From positions 124,001 to 188,000 of the forward strand of contig CANDOC010000007.1 in assembly GCA_947387575.1 (NCBI GenBank): a stretch of 64,000 bases of DNA. Reading direction: 5' to 3'. The DNA comes from Spongorhabdus nitratireducens (lineage in GTDB: Bacteria; Pseudomonadota; Gammaproteobacteria; Pseudomonadales; Endozoicomonadaceae). The notes under the pieces are model-generated. The model was not told where the DNA came from. It did not search any database and was given only the letters and a program-made list of their open reading frames with translations. Position numbers and translations under genes: made by a program. This document shows positions 1 to 15,000 of this stretch, one piece after another (position 1 is the stretch's first letter; every line of letters begins with the position of its first letter).

Positions 1-3000
1 GGAGTTCATAACCAGAGCAACCTGATGCCAGCCTGATGAATCCATGCCACTGATATCTGTACTCAACCAGGTACCTGACCAGCCATTTCCTTCTGCCCAG
101 GCTCCAACATAAAGCGTGCCGTTATCGATGTAGAGGTTATAACCGTTGGTACCGCCACCTTCTTCATAAAGAATCTGGCGGCCACTGAGATCGTTATCAC
201 TGTCGAGCTTGAACTCGAAGTTTATTGTGCGCTGGCTTTTATTTTCGGTATGAGTATTCAGCTCAGTTGAATCAACCAGTTCGACAATTGCTTCATTGCC
301 GTCAAACTGCACAGCATTACCGTCAACACCACCGCTGACAAACGTCGCATTGTGCTTCAACAGGCCATCATTGGCATCGGCATCACTGGCTGCAATGTCG
401 GTTGCTGTTGAACCACTCGATTCATTGAAGGTCCAGTGGGCAATCAGATCAGAATCAAGATCCAGGTCAGCAGGGTTATATGTCCAGTTTCCATCTGGGC
501 TGATCGTTAATTCACCATACTGACCAGAAATAACCGTTGAGCCGGATACTGATACTCCATTAACACCGGTAATAGAGAGGCTGTCACCTTCTTCATCAGT
601 ATCATTTGCCAGTACCGAGCTTGTTCCTGTCACTGCAGCGCCTGCTACCGTCGCATTCCCGATATCACTGTCAGCTACAGGTGCCGGAGCATCATTTACT
701 CCATTGATGGAGATTGTAATATCGTGAGTGGTGCCATCGACGGTTGAAACACTAATTGTGTCTGTAAGCTGGTCACCAGCACCCAAAGCTCTGACTGCGG
801 ATTGAGTATTATCTGCGGTATAAGTCCAGCTACCCGAACTATCAATTGTCAGGGAACCATAAGTACCAGACAGGGTTTCGGCATTAAAGCTGCTCTCGCC
901 TGCATCCTGATCAGTCGCAATCAACTGTCCAACCCTGACCAGATTGTTGCCACTTAGTTCTGCATCTTCCTGAATACTGACACTACCTGGAGTACTGTGA
1001 GTCTCGAGTGTCAGATTATCGACTCTGACACCCTGACCATCTCCCAGAATAAACACCCCATTCCAGTTATCCGGATTGGTATGGTCTGCGCCGGACGCAT
1101 TGAGCTGGGCGTTTATATTTTCCAGACCGGATACTGTATTCCAGTCAGTATCCCCTGCGGAAAGATCCTTGTATTTGACGGTAACAGCACCTTCACCATT
1201 ATTTGCCGTCAAATCTACCTCTACTCTGTAGCGTGCCCAGCCACCACCATCAGCAGCCGGGAAGGCAACGGTCTGAGTGGAACCATCTGCGAGTAAAAGC
1301 TGCAGCTGATCATTGTGATCCGATGCCCTGACAGCAATAGCCAGTTCATTATCAGTACGACCTATCTTGCCATCACTGTTGTTATCAGCACCGATACCAA
1401 CCTGGGTGCCCCACCAGTTTTTGCCCATATCAACTTCAAAGGCAAATAACTGTGCATTACTCAGATCGGGAATTTCATTCAGTTTCGAGGCACTGGCAGA
1501 AGCTGAAACCTGATTAAACCAGAGTGCAGAAGTACCATCCTGTCCGGAACTGGTCACTTCCATTGGTACGGCACTGGTTTGTTCTGTTATCCAGCCATCC
1601 TGACCATTCAGGTCACCTGTTGTCAGGTTGTTGAAGTCTTCAGCTCTGGTTTCCACTGCTGAGATAATGGCAGCATCATTAGCATCTTCCAGCTGGATCG
1701 TATAATCCTGCGTAGAAGTGGTTTGGCCATCACTCACCTCGACTGTAATGGTATGAGAAGCTTGAGATTCGTAATCCAGCTGAGAGCCATCAGCCACTGA
1801 AACTTCACCGGTTGAGCTATTGATACTGAAACGACCACCCGCATCATCACTCAGACTGTAAGTGAGATTATCGCCATCAACATCTGTCGCGGTAACCTTG
1901 CCAATCACCGTGCTGTCTACACTGTTCTCAGCGATGGAGAATGGCGCCAGATCCTTGCCGTTTACCGTATCAATAAACCCTGAAACGGCGGGTCCCTCAT
2001 TGATGGCTATTTCACTGATGCCATAGCCACCCTGAGAATTAGAAGTCGCAACACTCTGCTGTGTTCCAGCATTTTCAAAGTAGGTAGCCTTCTGTTCGCC
2101 AGACAAGCCGTTCCAGGTGCCAAGCCCCGTGTATTTGGCTTCAAGAACGATGATATTGACAGTTCCATCCTGATTATCAGAGATCTGTACCTTGACCCCT
2201 TTTCCATAGCCGCCGTCAGTTTTAGTTAACCAGACCGAACCACCCAGCTGAAAATCTTCCGGCAACTCATAGGATGCAGCATTTTTGTCAGAGATAGAGC
2301 TGCCACCCCAGACAAAGTCAATCTGGTCAATAACGGCAGCAGGCTCATTGGGTGCATCATTAACACCGGTAACTGTAAGGGCAAAATCAGCAGAAGAACT
2401 GCTATTGTCGTCACTGGCAGTAACCCGCACCTGAATGGTTCCAAGATCCGGATCATCCGGCGTGCCACTGAATGTTCGGGAACCCTCATCAAAGCTCAGC
2501 CATGCCGGCAGTGGATCACCGTTAACCAGCTCAGCACTGTAAGTCAGCGTATCGCCATCCAGATCCCTGAAAGCATTGGTATCGAGGGTATAACTGAAGG
2601 CACTTTCTTCGGCTGTTGTCTGATCGCTGAAACCAACATAAGTGGACTCTACCGGACCTGATCCCGACGGGACATAATCGACATCATCTGAAATGACGAT
2701 TTTATCGATTGCTGTTCCATCTTCGCGCATCCAGAGATTAAGCTGGTGAACACCCGGTGCGTCAACATCGATTGTGACACGGCCAGCACTATCCATTCTG
2801 TCACCAGCCCAGTCGTGACCACTTTCACTGAAATCAATCCGTGATCCGGTAGCCACCGCCTCACCATTCAGGCCGATATGAACACTGTCACTTCTGCCAT
2901 CGGGCGCATCGCCCCGCAGCCAAACATAATAAGTGCCGGCAGTTTCGAACTGGATATCATAGGTCAGTTCAGAGCTGACACCGGTATAGCCAGTATCAAA

Positions 3001-6000
3001 GCCATCGGCATTATCGTTCGAGGTGTTTACCTGCTGCCCTCCGGATGCACTACCATCATTTTCAATAACCCAGGCATTACCACTACGACCAACATTACTG
3101 CTGAAGTGCTCTGCTTCAATTGAAACAAGGCCACCTGATTCGGCAAAAACCGGAGACGGGGAATCATTGACGTTATTAACCACCAGATTGAACAACGCAT
3201 CAGTGGTTTCATTATCCTCATCAATCGCGGTTACTTTCAGACTGAGAGAGGCTACATCATCGTTATCCGGGGTACCGGAAAATATTCGGGTTTGAGAATC
3301 AAATGCCAGCCATGTCGGTAAATCAGAGCCATCAGCCAGACTTGCCTGATAATCCAGCGTATCGCCATCACCATGGCTGAATGTATTGGCCGGTACCTCA
3401 AAGCTGAAGGCCGTATCCTCATTTACCGACTGATCTGCTATCGGGTTAGTAACGACGGCATCATCATCAACAGCAGTTACATCCAGTGTTGCTGTAGCTG
3501 TTACCTCATCACCACTTGAGCCGTCAGTGACCGTAAAATTGAAAGCAACATCGCTGCCGTGGAAATGCTCTGTTGGTGTATATGTCCAGGTTCCGTTCCC
3601 GTTGTCTGTCAGAGAGCCATGTGCTGAATCCTGTAGCGCCACATTTGTGACGGTAAGGCTGTCACCATCGACATCTGAAGCATTCGCCAGCAACATTGCT
3701 TCAGTAATAGTGAATGCCGTATCTTCATCTGAGAGGCCAAGATCTACTGTGCCGGCAATCGGAGCATCATCAACAGCCGTGACCGAAACAGCAATAGTCG
3801 AATTAATAACCGACTCTTCACCATTTCCCTCTGTTGCAGTCACAGTCAGAGAAAGATCGAAATCATCATGGTTGTTCGCCGGTGGCAGCAGGCTCAGGGT
3901 TGAGTAACTCCAGCCTGAAATATCCAGCGTACCACTGGTGACCAGTTCAGAATTGGTACCATCACTGATCGTTGTCCCGGAAGGAATATTACCCAGCACC
4001 ACACCCAGTGTTTCTGATCCATCCTGATCAGTTAGTTCCGCTGAAAGGTTAATGGCAACAGCAGTATCTTCATCAGTGTTGTACTGCGGGCTGGCATAGT
4101 CGTTAACGTTGGCAATCAGCTTCGGTGCCGTTATAAAGGCAGGATAGGTCTGTCCGGAACCCGATGGATAGCGCAGCATCAGCTCCGTACTGGCATCACC
4201 TGTTGCCGGAAGAGTGAAGGTACGGTCGGAGAAGCTGTTCCAGCCTGTCGTTGTGGTCGCCACAACATTTCCACCCCAGACAATTTCCAGCGTACCCCAA
4301 ATACGGCTTTCTACTTCAAAGGTATAATTTTCGACATCACTATCGGAGGTATCAATCGTTCGGCTGATGCTGGTACCGGCATTAAGCCCCGTGGAGACAC
4401 CCGTGGAAGCCCGGCCATCCCACAAGTCATAGAGACTACCGCTCACACTCCAACCCTGCAGGTTATAGCTATGGATACCACCGTTCTGAAAAACAGTAAC
4501 CGGGTCAGTGCTATAGTCATCAGCCCCGCTAAAAGACACATCAGGCGCATCTGCAATAGCAGTAATATCAATAACCGCAGTAGCTGAAGCCTCATCGCCA
4601 GAACTGCCATCAGATACCGTAAAGTTCAGTGCAACATTTTCAGCACTCAGGTTTTCAGCCGGCGTCAGGCTCCAGGTTCCATTACCGTTATCAACCAGTG
4701 TTCCCTGAGACGAATCAGCCAGAGTCACAGCACTCACACTCAGAGTATCACCATCAATATCCGAAGCGTTGGCCAGCAGCATGGCCTCTGTCACAGTAAA
4801 GGTGGTGTCTTCATCAAACTGCCCAAGATCAACACCGGAAGCTACCGGCGCATCATCCGTACCATTGATGGTAATTCCAATCTGGTGGGTGGTACCGTCT
4901 ATTGATGAAACAGTCAGGGTTTCTGTCAGCGCTGCCCCCTGAGCCAGCTGCTGAATATCGCTCCGGGTGTTGTCTGCGCTGTAACTCCAGTTACCGGCCG
5001 TATCGATGGTCAGTGTGCCGTAGATACCATTGACGGTTTCCGCATTAAATACCGCTTCTCCGGTTTCAACATCAGTAATATCCAGTTTCCCGGTTGCCGT
5101 CAGTGTTGATGCGGCATCTTCAGTCACTGCGCCACTGTCATCACCACTGATAACTGCCGCATCGTTAACAGCCTGCATTTCGACCTGAATACTTTGCGTT
5201 GTGGTTGCAGTATCACCGGAGGAAGGCTCTGTTGCGGTAGCTGTAATCGTAATTGTGAAGTCACTGTTGGCATTGGCTGCTGGCGCAAGCGACAAACCAG
5301 CTAAATCCCAGTCCGATATATCAATCGTGGCGCCGGAGGAGGCTTCGGTATTCAAACCATCAGTCAGGATATAGCCTGCCGGAATCCCTGACAGCGATAC
5401 CGATAATGATTCAGAGCCATCAAGATCATTCAGCGCAGCCGAAAGACTAAAATCAAAATCGGTATCTTCCGTGGCACTGATAATGTTCAGCTTGTTGATG
5501 GCTATATCATCAAGCAGCGCACCGTAATCATCATTCTGGGAAGAGAGCTCCCGTAGTTCCAGAACACCACTGGATGCTGCAAGGGCTGGCAGACGAAGAG
5601 TCATGAATTCCCATGAGCCGGTTGGGTCTATTGTCTGCAGTACCTCACCATTCCAGACAACTTCCATTTCGCTGGTATTGCTGGCTCCCGGGCGTGAACG
5701 CACTTTAAAGGTTATTTCATGATCAAAACCATCGCTGGTATCGACCGTATAGCGCAGAGCATCGGTCGTTGAAGCCGCAGCGCCCTCATCGTCATCCAGG
5801 TCCAGAATTTTGCCATTGCCGCCAGATGAATCCGTCACACTGTAGACGCTGGCATCGTTGATTTCAGGCGTATTTTCGGAACTCCAACCGGCTTCCAGAC
5901 TGCCACTTTCAAAATCCATGGCCGTCACTTGTTCAGACGGCTGCAGATCAATTGTCGGCGTATCTGCAACAGCATCGACAGTGACATTAACCTGGCTGGT

Positions 6001-9000
6001 AACGGTGGCCTGCCCATCAGAGACATCAAACAACAACTGGCCGCTACCACCCCAGTCACTATCCGGTGTTACTGTCCATGTGCTGTCACCATTATCACTC
6101 AGCGTTAGCTGCCCCGAGGCAACTCGGACATTGCTGACAGTAAGGGTGTCACCTTCAATATCTGCAGCTGTATTGGCCAGTAACTGAGCCTGTGTCAGAA
6201 CAAGACTGGTATCCTCACTGGTGGTGCTTTCAATTGCAGCACCGACAACCGGACCATCGTTGGTACCGTTGATGGTGATTGTAATATCCCGGGTTGTGCC
6301 ATCAATTGATCTCACAATCACGGTGTCAGTGAGATGATCACCGGTCCCCAGAGCCTGAATTGCAATCTGGGTATTGTCTGCCGAGTAGCTCCAGTTTCCG
6401 GCAGCATCGATTGTCACAGAGCCATAACTGCCATTTACAGTTTCTGCGGTAAAACCTGCCTCTCCGGCATCAGGGTCAACAACATTCAGAACCCCGGAAG
6501 CGGTCAGGGTTGCTGCACTGTCTTCATTAACTGAAGCAGTATCGTCACCGGAGATCACCGCGGTATCAGCAACAGCGGTGACATTCACCCGCACCAGATT
6601 ATTAACTTCGTAACCCGGAGTGCCGTCACTGACGACATACAACATTTCCAACATGCCGTTGTAGTCAGGAGCGGGAGTCAGAGTCCAGGTACCATCGTTA
6701 TTATTGGTAATAGTGTGCCCACCACCTGGCAGTGCAATATTACTCAGTGTAAGCGTGTCTCCATCGGGATCAGAAACAGCATTCAAAATGGAAGATTCGT
6801 GAATGATCAGGCTGTTATCTTCTGCCAACGTACCCAGATAAACCGGAGCACCACTACCTTGGTCATTGGCACCCTGAATGGTGACAGTAATATCATGCGT
6901 CGTGCCATCTACAGCGCTGACTGTGAAAGTATCATCCAGTGTCTCGCTGACACCCAGAGCCTGAATGGTTGAGGACCTTGAATCCGCAACATACTCCCAC
7001 TGACCGCTGTTGTTGATCGTCAGCTGGCCATATGATCCAGTCAGTGTTTCAGCTACAAAACTGGCTTCGGTATCAATATCCGAAATTGTCAGAGCCCCGT
7101 CGGCAATCAGCTCCTGCTGACCCAGAGGACCATAACTGCTGAAGTTATCTTCAGTCACTGTTCCGGTATCAACACCACCGATCACAGCTGCATCATTCTG
7201 AGGCTGAATATCAATTCGAATGTGGTACGGATATGGGACACTATCTCCGTTCGATGCTTCTGTTGCGGTAGGAATAACATAAACAGAGAAATCATCTTCC
7301 CGATTCGGAGGAGGTGTCAGAACCATATTGGCCATATCCCAGCCATTGATATCGATCTGACTGCCATCCGAGGTCACAGTGTTTACACCATCACTCAATA
7401 CTGCCCCCGCAGGTACCAGATCCATCACTACGCTGAGTGTTTCTGATCCGTCGGTATCGCCCAGTGCCACATTGATATTCAGTGGAATAGCTGTGTCTTC
7501 CGGGGACTGAACATAGTACTGGTCGGCATTTCCATTGACGGTAGTAATCGGGAGATCTGCCTTGGCATCAACGGTCAGCTGCAGTGATCCGGGGGCGGTT
7601 ACCGTGCCGTCAAAAACATCAAACGCTATCTGGCTGACACCGGACCAGTCTTCTGCCGGTATAAATGTCCAGGTTCCGTCTCCATTATCTGTAACCGTTG
7701 TACTGCCACTTTCTACCCGAACATTTTGCACTGACAGGACATCACCATCGATATCTGCAGCATGCTCAAGCATCTGGGCTTCGGTCAGTGTGAGACTGAC
7801 ATCTTCATCAGTAGTTTTATTCAGTGTTGCACTGACTTCAGGGGCATCATTCACTGCTGTAACGGCAATTCTGAACTGGGCAGAGATACTTTGATCGCCA
7901 TCACTGGCCGTTACCCTGATCATCAAATTGCCAAGATCAGGGTCATCCGGTGTTCCGGAGAATGTCCGGGTGGCCGGATCAAAGGTAACCCAGTCCGGCA
8001 GATCACTGCCATCGCTCAGTGTTGCGGTGTAAGTGAGAATATCCCCTTCAACATCAGCAAAAGCTTCAGCCGGCACCTGAAAACTGAAAGCCTGCTCTTC
8101 GACCGCAGTCTGGTCGCTGATACCGGCATCAACTGTGGGTGCATCATTGGTCCCATGAATGGTGATGACGATATCGTGCGATGTGCCATCAGATGAGGTG
8201 ACGGTGAAGGTCTCTGTCAGGGTGTCACCATCATCCAGTGCTGCAATTGCCGGCTGGCTGTTATCCGCGGAATAATTCCAGTTACCGTTACTGGCAATAG
8301 TCAGGGTTCCATAGGAACCATTCTGGCTGCCACCAGTGAACAGGGCTTCGCCGGTATCCGTATCAGAAACTGTTAACGTTCCTGAAGTCATTAATGTTGC
8401 TGCACTGTCTTCCGTAACCGCACCGGTATCAACACCTCCAATAACAGCACTGTCATTGGTACCGTTGATAGTAATCGTCACTGTATGTGCCGTACCGTCC
8501 AGGGCGGCAACGACAATCGTTTCTGTCAGTGAATCGCCATCTCCCAGTGTCTGGATATCAGTCTGGGAGCTGTTTGCCGAGTAACTCCAGCTACCAGAGG
8601 TATCAATGGTCAGATCACCATAACTGCCAGTAACCGTAGCTGCATTGAAACTGCTTTCGCCGGTATCCGTATCAGTAATTGTCAGGGTGCCAGATGTTGT
8701 CAGGGCTGCCGCACTGTCTTCAGTCACTACACCGGTATCTACACCACCGATAACCGCAGCATCATTGGAGCCATTGATAGTGACCGTGACCTGATGTGAA
8801 GTACCATCCAGCGATGCAACATTGAATTGTTCTTCAAGGCTGTCGCCATTTCCCAGTGCCTGAATATCTGCATGGCTGGTATCTGCGGAATAACTCCAGT
8901 TACCGTTACTATCTATGGTAAATGAGCCATAGGTGCCATTCTGACTGCCATCGTTGAACAGTGTTTCACCGGTATCAGCGTCAGAAATCGTCAGGGAGCC

Positions 9001-12000
9001 GGATGCGGTCAGGGTTGCTGCACTGTCTTCAGTAACAGCACCGGCATCAACACCGCCAATAACAGCGACGTCATTAGTACCATTGATTGTCACAGTGACG
9101 GTATGAGCCGTTCCGTCAAGCGCGGCAACAGCAATCACATCGGTCAGTACATCACCATCACCCAGAGCCTGAATTGCTGCAGTGGAACTGTTGGCTGAAT
9201 AGCTCCAGTTACCAGAGGTATCGATCGTCAGATCACCATAGCTGCCACTGATCGTAGCGGCATTGAAGCTACTTTCTCCGGTATCCGTATCGGTGATGGT
9301 CAGGGCACCGGATGCTGTAAGGGTTACCGCACTGTCTTCGGTTATTGCTCCGGTTTCAGCACCGCCAATAACAGCAGCATCATTGGTACCGTTGATAGTA
9401 ACCGTGATCTGTTGGGAAGTGCCATCCAGTGAAGTGACTGTGAATTGTTCTTCAAGGCTATCGCCATTGCCCAGCTGCTGGATAGCGGTCTGAGTATTGT
9501 CTGCGGTATAGCTCCAGTTACCGCTGCTATCAATAACCAGAGAGCCATAACTTCCATTCTGACTGCCTGCTGTAAACGCCGCTTCACCGGTATCCGTATC
9601 AGTAACCGACAGAGACCCACTGACCGTCAGCTCATTCTGGGCATTAACATCATCTTCGGTAACAGAGCGTGCAGTTGTACCGCCAATAACAGCAGCATCA
9701 TTGGTACCGTTTATAGTAACGGTAATATCATGCTGGGTGCCGTCCAGAGCCCGTACAGTAATGATGTCAGTTAGTTGATCACCCGCAGCCAGCTGCTGAA
9801 TAACACTCTGATTGCCGGGTGCCGAATAGCTCCAGTCGCCGTTGGCCGCCATAACCAGATCACCGTAATTACCTCTTACGGTTTCAACAGTAAAGGCGGC
9901 TTCGCCGGTATCAGTATCTGCAATGGTGAGGCTACCACTGGCTTGCAAGGTGGCAGCGCTGTCCTCGGTGATAGTTGCGGTATCAACGCCACCAATTACC
10001 GCACCATCATTTACCCCTTCCAGCGTCAGGGTAATCTGATGAGTTGTGCCATCCATAGCACTGACACTGATAGTTTCTGTTAGCGTATCGCCTTCCGGCA
10101 GTTGCTGGATCACTGCCTGACTGTTATTAGCGGTATAACTCCAGTTGCCATTCGCGGTAATGGTCAGACTGCCATAACTGCCTGTGATTGTTTCTGCAGT
10201 AAAAGAAGCTTCGTTACCATCATTGTCTGTTACTGAAAGCTGCCCACTGGCCACCAGATCGTTCTGGTCATCAATATTGATATCTTCCAGCAGTGTGGCA
10301 GAGTCGGTACCACCAATGACGGCCGCATCATTAGTACCGTCAATTCTGACAGTAATGATGTGAGTTGTGCCGTCCAAAGCTGAGACTGTCAGGGTCTCGG
10401 TCAGGCTTTCACCATCCTGCAGCGCCTGAATTACCCCCTGACTGTTATCTGCACTGTAACTCCAGTTTCCGCTGGTATCGATGGTCAGGTCGCCATAACT
10501 GCCATTAACGGTTTCAGCATTGAAGGAGGCTTCACCCGTATCGGTATCAGCAATATTCAGACTGCCGGATGCAGTCAGCGTCGCGGCACCATCTTCATTA
10601 ACCACTGCACTGTCTGTACCACTGATCACGGCAGCATCATTGGTTCCGGCGATAGTGATCGTGATGTCATGGGTGGTGCCATCAGCTGTCGTAACAGTCA
10701 GAGTATCGGTCAGTGTGTCACCATCACCCAGCTGCTGAATAGCTGACTGAGTATTGTCTGCCGTATAACTCCAGTTGCCGTCGGTGCCTGCTGTCAGCGA
10801 ACCATAGCTGCCATTGATGGTGCCAGGAGTAAATGTTGCTTCGCCGGCATCAACATCAGTAACCACCAGCACACCACTGGCGGTTAGCTGACTACCTGCA
10901 TCTTCATGAACAGTACGAGCATCAACGCCACTGACAACAGCTGCATCATTGGTACCATTTATCGTGATGACAATATCGTGAGGTGTGTCGTCCAGTGCGG
11001 TGACCGTAATGGTCTCTGTCAGAGAATCACCACTGCCCAGTGCCTGAATCGCACTTTGACTGTTGTCAGCTGTATAGCTCCAGTCACCAGCAGTATTGAT
11101 CGTCAGGCTGCCGTGGCTGCCATTGATGACTTCAGCATTAAACGCCGACTCACCGGTGTCGGTATCCGTAATATTGAGGCTGCCACTGGCAGTCAACGAA
11201 GCTGCAGCATCTTCAGTCAGTACAGCTGTATCTGTTCCCGAGATAACAGCTGCATCATTAGTTCCGGCAATGGTGATAGTAATATTGTGAGGGGTGCCGT
11301 CCGTACTGCTTACGGTCAGCGTATCTGTCAGCGTATCGCCGTCACCCAGTGCCTGAATATCAGCTTGGGAGGAGTTGGCGCTGTAGGACCAGACACCGGA
11401 GGCATTGATAACCAGATCACCATAACTGCCATTCACCGTCTCAGCAGTGAATGACTCCTGACCGGAATCTGTGTCTGTTATATTCAGCGTGCCGCTGGTC
11501 GTCAGGGTTACAGCTTCATCTTCCGTTACGGTGCGAGCATCAAGCCCTGAAATTACTGCAGAATCATTGGTACCGGTTATCGTGATAACAATGTCATGAG
11601 CTGTTCCGTCCAATGAGTTTACGGTGATGGTTTCAGTCAGGGCATCGCCATCACCCAGGGCCTGAATCGCACTCTGGCTGTTATTCGCCGAATAATTCCA
11701 GTTTCCACCAGCACTAATCGTCAGGTCACCATAACTGCCACTGATGGTTTCAGCGTTAAAGGCCGCTTCTCCGGTGTCAGTATCAGCAATATTCAGGCTG
11801 CCGCTGGCAGACAGTGTTGCAGCGCTACCTTCTGTCAGCGTGGCAGTATCTGTGCCGGATATCACCGCAACATCATTGGTACCTGAAATAGTGACAGTAA
11901 TCGTATGCTGTGTTCCGTCCACACTGGATACAACAAGACTATCGGTCAGGGTGTCTCCGTCTCCCAACGCTTGAACATCATTTTGATTGCTGCTGGCAGA

Positions 12001-15000
12001 GTAACTCCAGCTTCCACCTGCATTGATTGTCAGATCACCGTAACTGCCACTTACGGTTTCAGCTGTAAAAACAGCTTCTCCTGAATCTGTATCCGAAATA
12101 TTGAGATTGCCGCTGGCAATAAGGGTGGCTGACGCATCTTCAGTGACTGTATCGGTATCAGCACCCGTGATCACGGCCACATCATTGGTGCCTGCGATCG
12201 TGATCGTAATAGTGTGGGTTGAGCCATCAGCAGTGGTGACTGTCAGTGTGTCGGTCAGACTATCCCCGTCACCCAGTTCCTGAATCGCACTCTGAGTATT
12301 GTCTGCAGAGTAGCTCCAGCTACCGGCTGTATTAATTGTCAGATCACCGTAACTGCCGCTGATGGTTTCAGCATTGAAAACAGCTTCACCGGTATCAGCA
12401 TCGACAATATCCAGACTACCCGTCACTGTCAGCGTTGGGGCTGCATCTTCACTGACTGTCGCAGTATCGGTACCTGAGACCAAAGCACCGTCGTTGGTAC
12501 CCGTCAGGGTAATAGTCGCAGTCTGGGAAACACTGCCACCATTACCATCAACCACTTCATACTGATAAGTGATGGTTTCAGTGTCACCATCCGGCAGGTA
12601 GTCATAGGCACTGGAATCGACAGACAGGGAATTACTATTGATGCTGACGCCGGAGTCATTACCGCTGACCAGAGTAATATTGCTGGCTGACAACACATCA
12701 CCAACATCCTGGTCCGATGCACCTTCCAGCAAATCAACGGTGAACAGACCACTATCTTCGACGCCACTCTCCTGCACGTCACTGGCAACCGTGGGATCTT
12801 CATTAACATCCAGCACCTGAATGGTGAAGTTCTCCACATAGCTCAAACCACTGGCATCAAAAACACTGACTTCGATTTCCCGGTTACCAGCTTCGTGATC
12901 AAGAGAGCGACCATCTTTCAGCTTCAGCCGATAATCATCGGTGACTTCAAAATCCAGGTCATCAACGATAAAGGTGTGGGTATCACCTGCATCAGGATCA
13001 GTAACAGACAGGGTACCAACAACCGCTCCGGGGCTGTTTTCAGAAACAGTTAAACCGGACAGGGAGATATCTTCAGGGCGATCATTGACCGCTGCGACGG
13101 TGACCGTACTGGTAGCAGCCTGACTGGCATCTTCGCCATCAGTAACAGTAAAAGAAATTGTTCTGGCTGAGGTATTAGGCGATTCTGAGTTATTGGAATA
13201 GGTGATACTTCTAAGTGCAGTCCGGTAATCAGCAACCGATGCGCTGCCGCTCAGCGTCAACGTTCCCGTTGTAGAATTCCAGCTGCCACTAATGCCATTC
13301 TGACTGGTGAAGTCGAGCCGATCTTCCGCTGAAGTGTACTGGCTGCTGATGGAGACAGTGGCTCCATCAAGCATCGTATGATCTGCATCACTGAGCGTGA
13401 TTGAACTGTCTACAACCTGAGCAGAGTCATTCTCGGTAAAGGCCAGTGTCGAACCGGCTGTGATTTCCGGCGCATCATTCGTGCCATTGATCGTGACTGT
13501 AATGGTATGCGATGTACCATCAACCGAGGTAACCGAGAACGCATCCTGTAATGAGTCACCGCTTCCCAGTGACTGAATAGCACTCTGGGTATTATTGCCA
13601 CTCCAACTCCACTGACCCGCAGCATTCAGGGTCAGATCACCATAACTGCCATTCAGAGTCACAGGCGTAAACTGCTCTTCACCCGTATCGAGATCATCGA
13701 TTGTCAGTGTGCCACTGGTACTAATCTGATCACTGCTGACACTGATATCTTCTATCACACTGCCGGTATCAACACCACTGATAACAGCCTGGTCGTTGCT
13801 ACCCGTAATGGTAATTGTGCTCTGCTGGCTAACCGAGCCGCCATTACCGTCGGCAATATCATATTCATAACGGATGACTTCAGTCTGGCCATCTGCCAGA
13901 TAATCATAGGCATCCGGATCAATCTGGAGGTTGTTGCCATCAGCAGTAATGCCAACAGCATTGCCACCGACCCGGGCCAGATTGACCACACCCAGCACAT
14001 CCCCTATATCCACATCACTGGCACCAGCCAGTAGATTAACCGTATGTGCAGCACTGTTTTCAGCCAGCGTTTCAGCAATATCTTCGGCGACGACAGGCGC
14101 ATCATTGACGGCTGTAATATTGATTTGCGAAGTCCGAACAGCACTGGATCCCAGCCCGTCCGATACTTCAAAACTGACTGTTCGGGGTGATGTATCTGGT
14201 GACTCGGAACTGTTCTGGTAAGTGATAGAGCGCAGGGCTGCCTGATAATCAGCAACCGATGCAGAACCTGTCAGCGTCAGTGTGCCGTTGGCACTGTCCC
14301 AGCTACCACTGATGCCATTCTGGTCTGTGAAATCAAGCTGATCTTCTGAAGCTGAGAAGTTACTGCTGATAGAAACTGTTGCACTTTGCAGTGTGGCCGA
14401 GTCCACATCCGTTAAGGTCAGTGCAGAATCAACGGCCGCCTCACCCTGATTCTCGGTATAGGCCAGCACTCCACCTGCTGTAATCTCAGGAATATCATTA
14501 GTGCCGGTTATGGTGACCTGTGCAGTCTGACTGACAGTTGCACCATCAGGGTCGGTAATATCGTAATCAAAGACCAGTGTTTCAACCTGACCATCTCCCA
14601 GACTGTCATAGACACCAGGATCAATCGTAATCTGGTTGCCGCTGTGCGACACACCGGACATATCACCGCTGGTCATGGTGAAGTTAGTGACACTCAGAGT
14701 GTCGCCATCTTCATCGGAAGCATGTTGTAACAGGTCCACAGTAAATAGGCTGCTGTCTTCAACTGCTGCATCTGTCACCGCAGTAGCCACTACCGGCGCA
14801 TCATTGATATCAGTGATATAGATGGTGTAATCACGACTGTCCGTCAGTTCACCATCAGATACCTGAACAGTAAGGGTATGAGCATCATTGGCTTCATGGT
14901 TTAATCCGGAGCCATCCAGCACCCGGATTTGCCCGGTAGCACTGTCAATTTCAAACCGGCCACCCGCATCGTCAGTCAAACTATATGTCAGGTTATCGCC

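Noticed and set aside
10906-11454. Plus-strand open frame of 182 codons inside the adhesin region
   Set aside because: It is the complement of the VCBS array; the same kind of frame recurs in each repeat and no ribosome site or family resemblance is seen.
8139-12495. CRISPR-like periodicity
   Set aside because: Period is about 310 bp, fully coding and in frame; these are protein repeats, not short direct repeats with spacers.
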